From Didymodactylos carnosus (lineage: Eukaryota; Rotifera; Eurotatoria; Philodinida; Philodinidae), in the NCBI GenBank assembly GCA_905250885.1, contig CAJNOQ010000768.1, positions 1-41,537 on the forward strand: 41,537 bases of DNA, given 5' to 3'. Positions within the stretch are counted from its first letter, which is position 1, and the number at the start of each line of letters is the position of its first letter. Below the pieces are notes generated by a model. It worked only from the letters and a program-made list of their open reading frames with translations, made no database searches and was not told where the DNA came from. Shown one piece after another: positions 33,552 through 41,537 of this stretch. The translations under genes were made by a program, and so were the position numbers.

Positions 33552-34348
33552 TTAGTCTCTTTCTGTTTGATCGTGGTACTCTCGTCTTCGCCAGTTCGTC
33601 AATGGGACCAATTGAAACTGCCGAATTTTTAATCGCATCAAGTGTTTCGATCGGATTTTTCTTCTCACCAATGTTCTGCCCTTGCGGATCTCTTTTGTCT
33701 TGCGTAATTTCCACTCGTATCGAACCAGTTGTAGAAGAAAGCTAAGGTTGGGTTCAGCGCGACGCCTTCGTTCAACCAAATAATCGCAGGCTTTGTCCAG
33801 AGAATCATGATGGTACCTAGATCGAGTAAAGGAAGACGATTTGCGAAGTAAAAGTACGAGTGTTACTTCATTAGATAGGCGAGAATGGTTGCGCACGACC
33901 GAGAAACGCCCATCTGACAGTGAACCGGTACTTTTTCGCCCTTTGTCTTACAGGACTGCAAAAATTCATTTGTCGTATTAAAATGTTCGGCAATATCAGT
34001 GTACAAATCATCGTCCAAATTGATCCATAAGACCTGACATTGACCAAGAATGTTTTGTTCCAGTGGACAATCGCACACATTGATGATATGTCGAATGTCG
34101 AGTTCTTGGAGTAATTTTGTGTTCTTTGCATGATTCAAATCGCCATGGTATAGGAAACCGTCGATGATCATGGATGGACTGATACAGCCTTGCTGTGTGG
34201 GCGGTATCTGCTCTCGCTGCTTCGTTCGAATACAGATTAACTTTTTTAGGTAGACCAATTGGTCCTCTGTAAGCTGCATCGTAAGCTTCAGAAGATTCAG
34301 CGTCATATGCGACTCCCAGTCATTCGTTTGGAACAATGCATCATTCAT
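33552..34348 (-). CDS. Dual-specificity protein phosphatase (DUSP), two exons
   Basis: Exon 1 is 34,348-33,867; a 50-bp intron (GTAACA..ATCTAG) follows; exon 2 is 33,816-33,552, giving 248 codons. After a helical leader of about 55 residues, the catalytic domain reads SMIIDGFLYHGDL, IRHIINVCDCP, LWINLDDDLYTDI and VPVHCQMGVSRSCATILAYL. HC(x5)RS is the P-loop: Cys144 is the nucleophile, Arg150 binds phosphate, and an Asp in the LDDD stretch is the likely general acid. Across the splice, YHHDSLDKACDYLVERRRR and PNLSFLLQLVRYE complete the domain as in other atypical DUSPs, which dephosphorylate Tyr and Ser/Thr. Size and domain order are normal. Oddity: after about 33,715 another frame (to 33,487) reads DPQGQNIGEKKNPIETLDAI and SVSIGPIDELAKTRVPRSN, looking more protein-like than the spliced frame, so a frameshift or alternative 3' end is possible. 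Confidence 0.88.
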
Positions 34349-35665
34349 GTTTTTATGTTATGAATTAATTTGTCTGAAGTATCAATCTAGAATCGGATTC
34401 AGATGGATGTCTGAAAATATTTTGTTTGCGAAGGCTATCGAACTCACTTTCAGAGCCTGGCATAGTGATTAGCAAAAAGAAGCTCGACATTTCTGTATTT
34501 TGCTATACCTATTCTTGAATCGAATTATCCAGAACAACAGTCGAATGCCGAAAAAAATAAATTTGATTTTGCCTGGAAATCGATCAGCTACTGAGCAACA
34601 TCGAGATTAATGCGAGTGGGTCTATTAGAGAGGTGCTTAGGACTCCTTGAAAATCTCGCATGACAAGCCATTCGAAGGTGTCACACTTCTCAATGATCTC
34701 TTAGGTCAGCGGAGTCCTGTGCCTCCGGGTGCTATGACATCCTTGTTATCATCCTCTCAGAACACAAATACCGAGTGCGTAAACGCTCTTATACGGTGTC
34801 GTACATGATCGCCGTATTGCGCCGTTCTGCCTAGCTCAGTAGTACAATCTTAGGTCTCGGTAACTGTCTACACAAAACCACGTCTATTGCCGTATGAAAA
34901 AAATAGTAGAGTGCTTGAGAATAGCCTAATAAAAGAAGTCAGCGATGCAAAGACTCTTTCTGCAGAAAGATATTCACTGAATTTCCTTAGTTCATAAGTG
35001 AAACCAGATGATACTTTCTGAATGTCTCGTCTTCGCTCACTTTGTTTCGCGACATTAGCAATGATAGGTATATCTCGAATTTCTTGAAGGAACCTCGAAC
35101 GATTCTTTTATTTCTGGTGCCGTTCTCTACATGCGATTTTGAAAACTCAACGGTTCACATCGTCAAATTCGCATGAAAACTATTTTCAGAAGTGTTCCAA
35201 ATATTCTATGACATTTTGTTCGTTCTGTACTGTCCTAAGCCATATAAGTTCAAATATTTCGACCGAATCGAAGTCAAAAAGTATAGTTATCATCCATTAT
35301 TTGATTTCTTGACATAAGTAGCATAAAAGTTTTCCGTCAAACGACGAATTTTGAAAAAGCATACGGCATTCGATAGAGCTCGGCGAAATCCATCTCAAAA
35401 TGTATAAGAACGCCAAGAACGCCAAGAAGACACTCGCTTCGATGACAACGAGATCGATCGGGCTGAATATATTGAAGGATTCATCTTGTTGGTTGCTGAG
35501 ATAAAATGAGCTGCTCTACTTCTCTTCGAATTCCTCATGCTTGCTCGTCTTCTTTGTACATTCTTGTGTATTGATTCAACTGTTGAATCTTACACAGGAT
35601 TTTATGATATGAAAAGACAATAAAACGTCATCCCTAATGTCCAATGATTGTAAGGAGTAGCTTAT
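34349..35665. other. Non-coding 5' flank of the DUSP gene
   Basis: No long frame or family motif is seen. Around 35,405-35,425 GAACGCCAAGAACGCCAAGA is a small direct repeat, followed by a 34-codon acidic reading (RFDDNEIDRAEYIEGF) that is weakly EF-hand-like but too short to support. Confidence 0.35.
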
Positions 35666-35878
35666 GTTTGAAAAGTACTGTCTTACTTCCTTTGACTTTC
35701 GATGATTAAATATCATTCAGATAGAAACTCTGTGTTCGTCGTGCTTCGATAGTTTAATGGTTAGAGGACTAGTCCGGAAAACCAGCCCTCGGTCGTGGGT
35801 TTCATTCTCGGTAAAAGCATATTTTTCTATTCTGTTTGTTCATCGAAAGTCAAAGGAAGTAAAATAGTATTTTCAAAC
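35666..35878. repeat. Small palindrome with a tRNA-like sequence in its loop
   Basis: The left arm is 35,666-35,707 (GTTTGAAAAGTACT, then CTTCCTTTGACTTTCGATGA). The right arm is 35,838-35,878 (TCATCGAAAGTCAAAGGAAG, then TATTTTCAAAC). Arms are about 41 bp and nearly perfect; the 130-bp loop contains the tRNA-like sequence. Confidence 0.85.
35742..35819 (+). tRNA. Degenerate tRNA-like sequence (pseudo-tRNA)
   Basis: The D-arm and A-box are canonical in form (GATAGTTTAATGGTTAGAG). An anticodon-arm-like hairpin follows (CTAGTCCGGAAAACCAG); its 7-nt loop CCGGAAA would give anticodon GGA, but it lacks the invariant T33. The T-arm reads GTGGGTTTCATTCTC instead of the usual GGTTCGANNCC. The acceptor ends TGCTTCG and AAAAGCA pair only partly. 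No long variable arm is present, though a GGA anticodon would imply Ser. It is probably a pseudogene or tRNA-derived repeat. The CCA end is not encoded. Confidence 0.6.
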
Positions 35879-36075
35879 AAATGTCGTTCTTTGAAAATCG
35901 AATCACTCCTGTTCGTCTCATCGCGATTTTTGACTAGCTATGGATGCTACTTCTTGATTTTTTTATGCAGAAATGTTTCCCACATCACACTTGGAAAAAT
36001 GAAAGCGGAAGTAGACGAAATGCCAAGTAAAATAACCAAGGGGGAAACAGCATACTCCTGACTTTTGAAGTACGT

Positions 36076-36152
36076 AGGGGTCCAGGAGTACCCAGGAGTA
36101 CCTAGGAATACCAAGGAGTACCAGGGAGTACCAAGGAGTACCTAGGAGTCCC
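36076..36152. repeat. Minisatellite, about 10-11 bp unit (CAGGAGTACC)
   Basis: About seven consecutive variants of CAGGAGTACC / CAAGGAGTACC / CTAGGAGTACC run in head-to-tail order. The flanking DNA shows no gene. Confidence 0.9.
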
Positions 36153-36264
36153 CCAGACTATCTAGGACCATCATTCACTTCATTTGAGTTATTTACATAA
36201 GCGAAGACGATAACACGAACAGGAATGACACAAGGGTGAATTCATGGAGTTTGGAACACATTTT

Positions 36265-36860
36265 GGCAAAAAAAACTTGTCGATTCTGATTATCCAGTTA
36301 GAGGGGAAATGATCGGAAACGGTATTTAGCCGAAAAGAAAAAGAAATCTTGTACCTAAAGTTTGGAGATGCAACTCGTTCTCTAGCAACATGTTGCGCAA
36401 AATTCATGTGTTTTCTTGCACCTCTTGGGAGCAAACTTTTTTTGATTTTGTCCCTCCAGTTAGACGGGAAATTATCGAAACGGTGGGTGGCCAGAAGGAA
36501 AACATTTTTTTGTATACAAAGTTTCGAGATCTAGACCGTTTTTTAGGAGCATTCCCAAAGAACCATTTAAATTCCTAAACAACGATCTGGATATCTAAAT
36601 TTCAGGTACAAAAAAAATGTTTTTCTTCCGGCTACACGCCGTTTTCGACAATTTCCCATCTAATTAGATGAACAAAATCGAAGAAAGTAATCCTCCAGAA
36701 AGTGGTAGAATTCCTATGGATATACCTTGTTCCTAAAGAACGACTTGAATCTCGAAACTTTATGTACAGAAAAAAGTTTTCTGTCTTGCTACCCACCGTT
36801 TCGATAATTTTCCGTCTAACTGGATGGTTAAAATCGAAAAAATAATTTCGTTTAGAAAAG
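36265..36860. repeat. Four-copy repeat family: two direct, two inverted
   Basis: A unit of roughly 110 bp occurs at about 36,268-36,372 and 36,428-36,540 in plus orientation. It recurs at about 36,600-36,690 and 36,735-36,850 in minus orientation. The shared core is CCAGTTAGACGGGAAATTAT followed by CGAAACGGTG, then AAAGTTTCGAGAT. The group is symmetric about 36,580, so it can also fold as a large palindrome. Open frames here are repeat-derived. Confidence 0.85.
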
Positions 36861-37610
36861 TGGTTTAGATCCCATGGATTCATCCACAACAAGAAAGATA
36901 ATTATTCTTCTCTTTCACTGGTTTATATGATACAAGATATACGATCCGCTGACTAATGTGTTTTTATCGGTTAGAATCCAACAAGTGAATTGCTGGTGTA
37001 AATAGAGTAAGAAGGGATGAATACGTACTAAAAAGGTATCATGAATTTCATCAAATCTGTATCTTTTTCGTTTTTCAGTATTTCATCAAACTTTCTTCGC
37101 AAACCAGGTAGAGCGATTATTTTTCTGTCAATCTATGAGATCTGTTTGTTGAAATCTGCTAGTGATACTTCGTGGTAAGGGACTTTCGAAGATATACTTC
37201 CGAATTACACATTCACCCCGGCCGGAGCGAATGCGTTATTCCAGCCGATTATGTTGAAGCCACTAAAGCTATATTCGTGTGATATCCTTAAAACGCTTCA
37301 ACACTATTCTGGCACAGAAAATGTTCGGTATGTCAAACTCTGCAATGCTAGAGCTTTTCTTTTCTCGTTGCAAGACCAAAAATAACATATTAGCTTCAAT
37401 TCACGTTGAGGAGCATAAATTTTGACCATGAATCGAGATTCCCAAACAGACTTCGATTCAAATATATATACTTTTACATATCTATCTGAGACAGCCATGA
37501 GAAACCGAGTTCCACACAAATCCAACTCAGTTGATGTCAAATCTAAATAGGTTACATATTCAGATTTCTTCCAGTATTCCAATGTTTTTCATACTGATAT
37601 AAGAATATTG
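36861..37610. other. Non-coding stretch with one open frame
   Basis: The minus-strand frame 37,304-37,582 (92 codons, TTG start) reads YLDLTSTELDLCGTRFLMAV and VYIFESKSVWESRFMVKI. It is protein-like in places but matches no family I know and has no visible splice partner. Nothing else is supported. Confidence 0.25.
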
Positions 37611-37611
37611 A

Positions 37612-38405
37612 CTATGTATGATGTGTCTCTTGCGAAGCAGCGAATCAGTCAGTCAGATAATCTTATATGTCGAATATTGGGATTTGAATATTCTGCAAGT
37701 ATGATCTGTCTTCCTTATAGAGCAGAGAATCCGACAATCAGATAATCTTATATGTCGAATCTTCAGCGAATATTCAGATTTGAATATTCTGTAAGTATGA
37801 TCTGTCTTCCTTATAGAGCAGAGAATCCGACAATCAGATAATCTTATATGTCGAATCTTCAGCGAATATTCAGATTTGAATATTCTGTAAGTATGATCTG
37901 TCTTCCTTATAGAGCAGAGAATCCGACAATCAGATAATCTTATATGTCGAATCTTCAGCGAATATTCAGATTTGAATATTCTGTAAGTATGATCTGTCTT
38001 CCTTATAGAGCAGAGAATCCGACAATCAGATNTCTTCCTTATAGAGCAGAGAATCCGACAATCAGATAATCTTATATGTCGAATCTTCAGCGAATATTCA
38101 GATTTGAATATTCTGTAAGTATGATCTGTCTTCCTTATAGAGCAGAGAATCCGACAATCAGATAATCTTATATCTCGAATATTGGGATTTGAATATTGTG
38201 TAAGTATGGTCTATGACTTCCTTATGAAGTAGAGAAGTCTGATAGTCTTATAGGTCGAATAATCAGATCTGAGTATTCTTTAGGTGTAGTGAGCTTATCT
38301 GATTGTCTGATTCTCTGCGCCAAAAGAAAGACAGACCATACTTACAGAATATTCAACTCTGAATATTCGCTGAAGATTCGACATATAAGATTATCTGATT
38401 GTCTG
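37612..38405. repeat. 96-bp satellite array with an inverted end copy
   Basis: The unit starts AGTATGATCTGTCTTCCTTA at 37,698, 37,794, 37,890 and 37,986, exactly 96 bp apart and almost identical. It begins again at 38,118 after an ambiguous base. Diverged copies flank the array on both sides (from about 37,612 and at 38,180-38,285). A copy in opposite orientation lies at about 38,295-38,405 (GACATATAAGATTATCTGAT). An N at 38,032 joins two units out of phase, so the copy number is not reliable. Confidence 0.93.
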
Positions 38406-38859
38406 ATTCTCTGCTTTACACTTAATAAGCTTAAATTATACGCACTTAATTCTACATATTGTGATATATTACCCATTCCCCGTCCCAGTATAGTGACTGA
38501 CAGACCTGCACATGTTTTACGGTGTTAAATGCGGTACCAATAGTCGTCTACAGTATTTGACCTAGAACTCTATGAAAACCTGAAGCTTGAAAGATGTATC
38601 ATCTATCAAATTTAATTTATTTAAAGCCTATTAAATTACATATCTTTTTCTGTACAAAAGTCTGTTTAAAGCGGTAAACTTGCAGAGAAAAATGAGTAAA
38701 TATAATGTGCTAGGGATTTTGAGTCAACGATCATCATAAATTTCAGGGTTCTACAATCAACTTTTGGAGCGTAGAAAACTTAGAGATTTTATAACAATGT
38801 GTTCTCCATTATTTCAAATTACAGTATCCTCAAAATTGTATTGGGTAATTTTCTTCCAG

Positions 38860-39017
38860 AACTGTTCCCTGTCCTTCGCACCAAATATTGGACGATGAAC
38901 AGTATGAGGACCGTGACGATCTTTTCGAATGGAAAAATGAACAGGAAAATAAGAAGGTTGTAGTTTTCAAAAGTAAAAACGATGTATTTTGTGTTGTAGA
39001 ATTACAAATGAGAGACA
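38860..39017 (+). pseudogene. Isolated exon-like fragment related to the LRR gene N-terminus
   Basis: An acceptor (TTCTTCCAG|A) and a strong donor (GACA|GTGAGT) bracket a frame reading CPSHQILDDEQYEDRDDLFE, WKNEQENKKVVVFKSKND and VFCVVELQMRD. The acidic start and 'EYE..DNL.EW.N.Q.N......KSK' pattern parallel the first 35 residues of the intact LRR protein at 40,737-41,501 (about 13 identities in 32 aligned by eye). A stop follows soon after the donor and no LRR units follow, so it appears to be a stranded exon or decayed paralogue. The similarity could be coincidental in such acidic sequence. Confidence 0.4.
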
Positions 39018-39354
39018 GTGAGTATCTTGTCTGTGTTTAGGATAGGATAATGATCCTTCTTGAAAACATACATCTTCAGACACTTCTATACTCAGACATG
39101 TAAGGCAACTCTCACAGGTGTTGGTCGCAGTATTGCACAATAAGTAAAATAGTAAATTGCATCAAAATGCCGCTGCAATTAGGAACACCCAATCTATTCA
39201 ATATTTCTCCATTTTTCCTCTGTCGTCAGCCTTATATTATTATTTCGTTTCACTAATGATTGAGGTATACAGAAATCACCCTTTCTATTCATGCGTAACT
39301 AACTACTCACCAGGCAGTCAAGAAGAAGCGCAATCACTGTAGACACACACACAA

Positions 39355-39474
39355 ATAACATATTTTAAATAAAAATCATATACGGTAATAATGGCTGATG
39401 AATTCGCTGACAATGAGTATGAGGAGGGTGACAATCTTGTCGAATGGATAAATGCACAGAAAAATGCGTATCTT
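39355..39474. repeat. Near-identical inverted duplicate of the window end (41,418-41,537)
   Basis: About 118 bp covering the LRR 5' flank and first 28 codons are repeated in opposite orientation at 41,418-41,537, with only an A-run length difference noticed. The match runs off the window end, so the full arm length is unknown. Confidence 0.9.
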
Positions 39475-39522
39475 TCTTTTTGTTCACGGCAAAAAAAGCG
39501 TCGAAAGTCTTTTGTGAGATAA
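39391..39522 (+). pseudogene. Inverted 5' copy of the LRR gene, truncated
   Basis: The first 28 codons (MADEFADNEYEEGDNLVEWI then NAQKNAYL) are the same as those of the intact LRR gene on the opposite strand. After GCGTATCTT the sequences part company and the frame ends after 15 unrelated codons at TAA 39,522, most of them inside the MITE that begins at 39,485. About 36 bp of upstream flank (TAACATATTTTAAATAAAAA) is also shared. No LRR unit remains. Confidence 0.85.
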
Positions 39523-39689
39523 GCTAGTGCAGTGAAGCGATTCATCCATGCAGTATGCACTTAAATACTTTGCTTATCACTTATTGGGATGAAGTTTTGT
39601 GGACTCTTGTTGTCGACGCTTTCTTTACTACGCTTTTCCGTGGACGTTTTCCAGTGGGCGCTGTTTTAGACGCTTTTTTTCTTGCCGTG
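39485..39689. mobile_element. 205-bp MITE with CACGGCAA termini
   Basis: The left end CACGGCAAAAAAAGCGTC (39,485-39,502) is matched by the inverted right end GACGCTTTTTTTCTTGCCGT (from 39,669), ending at 39,689. Internal GACGC and TTTTCC words add further inverted pairing. The target duplication is unclear. It sits about 10 bp past the break in the LRR 5' copy. Confidence 0.75.
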
Positions 39690-40091
39690 TTCTTCTGTTC
39701 CTCATTTACTTTCTACTCACTAGAGTAAAATGTAAGTGAATAGCAATCAAATGACGCGAAAGTGATTTTATTCTCTTCTTCTTGAAGCGAATGACGACTG
39801 TTGACACCGCATTCAACACCGTAAAACGTGTCTGGGTCTGTCAGTCAGTATACTCAGACGGGGAATGGTTAATATACCACAATATGTAGAATTAAAAGAG
39901 CTACGCTGTAAAAGAATAATTACTATTCTGAGCTGTTGATTTAGAACTCTATGGAGACATAAATTTGAAAGGACGTATTATCTATCAAATTTAATTTATT
40001 TAAAGCCTATTAAAACTACGCATCTTTTCCTGTACAAAAATCTATTTAAAGCGTTAAACTTGCACACAAAAATGAATAAATATAATGTGAT

Positions 40092-40431
40092 TAACTTTCA
40101 GTAAGTAAAGTAATTTGACTAGAGGCAGGTGCACGTCTAATTCAATGTCTCTTTTTCTTGTAGCGACGCCTCTTCTGTCAGATGGACAATCAATTCTTTC
40201 ATTTGTACCAGATCACTTTGAATCTTAGAACTCCATCCGTTTCTGTCTTGGTTCGAAAACGATCAATACAGCTCGACTCTTTTCTGATGGTGACTTCCCT
40301 ACTATCCTAGTATAAATTTCTCTTCTTCTGACATTAAAATAATCATCATCATTCTCAATCATGATATCATCTCTTTCTCTGAATGTGAGATTATTTTTAT
40401 CAATCAGACTCGTGCTTAGTTTAGTTCGTAG
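40092..40431 (-). pseudogene. SecA-like helicase motor fragment, frameshifted
   Basis: The minus strand reads SLIDKNNLTFRERDDIMIEN, DDDYFNVRRREIYTRIVGKS and PSEKSRAVLIVFE. A one-base shift (near 40,255) leads to SNQDRNGWSSKIQSDLVQMK and ELIVHLTEEASLQEKETL, and a second shift (near 40,140) leads to IRRAPASSQITLLTE. The order 'ERDDI', 'RAVLIVF', 'EKE.L..RA....QITLLT' is what I recall from the second RecA-like half of SecA-related ATPases present in bdelloids. In those, the next block would be a 'GRGTDF'-type motif; here the reading is cut at the edge of the direct repeat (40,089). Two frameshifts and truncation on both sides make it a pseudogene. Family assignment is from memory and moderately sure. 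Confidence 0.55.
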
Positions 40432-40736
40432 TTAGGTTAAAGAAAGAAAACCAAACATTCGAAGAGAAAGAAATATTTTGAGATATTTGAGATTTCTTTA
40501 TTACCGTTTAACTGTACTATGGCACAAACGTAAATTCCCGTCAACAGATGTTACAGAAGATATTTTAGTGGCAGGTTTACTAGCTCTATCTGGTTTCAGC
40601 TGATTTATTTAAGGATAAAAGGAATGACAAAAGTACTAGAAGCTTGGCCTCAAGCTTAGCCTAAAGTTGTCTTTATGATTCGAGTTACATTTTCCAAACA
40701 TTCAGGAGGGAGGAAGGGTATCCACTCCCACCCCTT
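40432..40736. other. Intergenic 3' flank of the LRR gene
   Basis: No gene is seen. ACTAGAAGCTTGGCCTCAAG followed by CTTAGCC near 40,636-40,665 is a short imperfect repeat. A poly(A) signal for the minus-strand gene could not be fixed. Confidence 0.3.
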
Positions 40737-41501
40737 CTAGGTTTTGCGACCTTGCGCATGTTGAATCCGCGGCGGTATTCTTGATAAATAAAGATCATCG
40801 CCACTACTTGTGCCATATGAATCTGCAAATACTTGTCGCAATCTATTTGTTCCCTCATTTGATATTTGATTACCACCGAGACTTAATGTTTCAAGTCTTG
40901 AGTTTTTGAACAAGTCAATAATAACATCGACGCTGTTGTCACTGATCTTATTATTTCTAATAGATATCTGCAACAGACCGTTAGTGCTGCTGTTGTTGTT
41001 GCTGTTTATTATCACTGCGTGTGCCAACGACAACAGTCCACCATCGCCAATTAAGTTATCATCAAGATTCAGCCCACATAATTTTGTATTTTGAATTAAC
41101 ATTTCTGAAATATACTTGCAGCCCTCGTCTGTGATTTTATTTTCATCCAAATCGAGTAAGCGAAGCTGAGTCTTGCTATTCATTTTCAACGAATCGCAAA
41201 TTAATTTTAGACCTTCATCCAACAGATAATTTTTTGACAGAGTAAGAGTGTCCAATTCTTTGTTTACCATTAATGCATCCGCTAAATATTGGACGCGTAT
41301 GGCACCTGATATTTGGTTATCAGCCAAAACAACACACTTCCAATCGTTGTTTACTTTTAATTCTTTTGCAATTATTTTAACCTGATCATCGTTCAAATGT
41401 TTACTTTTCAAAGACATAAGATACGCATTTTTCTGTGCATTTATCCATTCGACAAGATTGTCACCCTCCTCATACTCATTGTCAGCGAATTCATCAGCCA
41501 T
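40737..41501 (-). CDS. Leucine-rich-repeat protein, ribonuclease-inhibitor type
   Basis: A single 254-codon exon starts at ATG 41,501. After a short acidic head (MADEFADNEYEEGDNLVEW) come about six 28-residue repeats of the RNI/NLRC3 style: WKCVVLADNQISGAIRVQYL, LDTLTLSKNYLLDEGLKLI, LRLLDLDENKITDEGCKYI, LCGLNLDDNLIGDGGLLSLA, LQISIRNNKISDNSVDVI and LETLSLGGNQISNEGTNRL. Each has the 'L..L.L..N.I.D.G' pattern. There is no signal peptide, NACHT or other enzymatic domain, so a cytosolic protein-binding role is inferred. It is shorter than most NLRC3-like proteins. A repeat copy of its promoter-proximal region and first 28 codons lies inverted at 39,355-39,474. Only 36 bp of 5' flank is in the window. 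Confidence 0.88.
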   Translation of the reverse strand: MADEFADNEYEEGDNLVEWINAQKNAYLMSLKSKHLNDDQVKIIAKELKVNNDWKCVVLADNQISGAIRVQYLADALMVNKELDTLTLSKNYLLDEGLKLICDSLKMNSKTQLRLLDLDENKITDEGCKYISEMLIQNTKLCGLNLDDNLIGDGGLLSLAHAVIINSNNNSSTNGLLQISIRNNKISDNSVDVIIDLFKNSRLETLSLGGNQISNEGTNRLRQVFADSYGTSSGDDLYLSRIPPRIQHAQGRKT

Positions 41502-41537
41502 TATTACCGTATATGATTTTTTATTTAAAATATGTTA

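Larger units (their letters stand above)
38447..39893. repeat. Inverted repeat pair, arms about 95 bp
   Basis: 38,447-38,543 (TAATTCTACATATTGTGATA, ACGGTGTTAAATGCGG) is the reverse complement of about 39,801-39,893 (CCGCATTCAACACCGT, TATACCACAATATGTAGAAT), with roughly one mismatch in ten. Both stand just upstream of a copy of the direct repeat at 38,559 and 39,939. Confidence 0.88.
38559..40089 (+). repeat. Direct repeat pair, about 150 bp each
   Basis: 38,559-38,710 and 39,939-40,089 share TTAGAACTCTATG-like starts, then TATCTATCAAATTTAATTTA, TTTAAAGCCTATTAAA, and TAAATATAATGTG at the end, at roughly 85-90% identity by eye. They lie 1.38 kb apart in the same orientation. No coding content. 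Confidence 0.88.

Noticed and set aside
35400..35510. EF-hand gene fragment
   Set aside because: A 34-codon reading preceded directly by a stop, lacking the full calcium-binding loop.
35795..36061. 88-codon plus-strand frame
   Set aside because: It overlaps the tRNA-like sequence and the palindrome arm and lacks protein-like features.
37612..38405. CRISPR array
   Set aside because: The 96-bp units are continuous and nearly identical with no unique spacers; this is a satellite in a eukaryotic genome.
38559..40089. The 150-bp direct repeats as LTRs of a retrotransposon
   Set aside because: No TG..CA ends, no primer-binding site or gag/pol reading between them; the interior holds LRR gene pieces and a MITE.

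Overview
The window looks like a piece of a bdelloid rotifer genome. This is inferred from gene content and style, with no database search. The DNA is AT-rich. Introns that can be read through are 50-63 bp with GT..AG ends. The recognisable genes belong to families expanded in bdelloids: an arginine-type ADP-ribosyltransferase (ART) with TPR repeats, an NHL-repeat protein, a leucine-rich-repeat protein, a dual-specificity phosphatase, and a secreted intradiol ring-cleavage dioxygenase of a type otherwise usual in fungi and bacteria. Few genes are intact. Most of the 41.5 kb is repeats, transposon debris and broken gene copies.

Layout. 0-3.2 kb: a TAGGAT-rich repeat field, a frameshifted unrecognised gene fragment (minus), and a long imperfect palindrome. 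3.2-7.9 kb: a three-exon ART gene (plus); its last intron is filled by a second palindrome whose left arm includes the end of exon 2. 9.6-10.1 kb: an NHL pseudogene (minus). 11.4-12.2 kb: a LINE reverse-transcriptase relic. 14.4-15.5 kb: a hAT transposase relic carrying a hAT-type MITE and a foldback element. 16.2-17.6 kb: an ART-like N-terminal fragment followed by a beta-propeller-like C-terminal exon. 17.6-20.7 kb: AT-rich non-coding DNA with a foldback. 20.8-21.8 kb: the intact dioxygenase gene. 21.8-25.9 kb: non-coding DNA with repeats. 25.9-27.7 kb: a dead MULE (FLYWCH plus MULE transposase) with terminal inverted repeats, split by a 381-bp hAT MITE with a perfect 8-bp target duplication. 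28.0-31.35 kb: a 3.4-kb palindrome whose left arm alone carries a second 1.2-kb foldback; kinase and other gene fragments lie in its loop. 31.7-33.2 kb: a membrane-protein gene joined to a 5'-truncated LINE. 33.5-34.3 kb: a two-exon phosphatase gene (minus). 35.7-38.4 kb: a degenerate tRNA-like sequence inside a small palindrome, a short minisatellite, a four-copy inverted repeat family and a 96-bp satellite interrupted by an N. 38.4-41.5 kb: duplicated and inverted blocks, a SecA-like pseudogene fragment, and an intact LRR gene whose 5' end has an inverted, broken copy 2 kb away.

The genes do not form a pathway. The dominant signal is structural: about ten foldbacks or palindromes from 40 bp to more than 1 kb per arm, several of which include gene edges. 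The candidates most worth following are the palindromes at 6.3-7.7 kb and 28.0-31.4 kb, the inverted LRR 5' duplication running off the window end, the ART protein with an unassigned N-terminal domain, and the horizontally acquired-looking dioxygenase.
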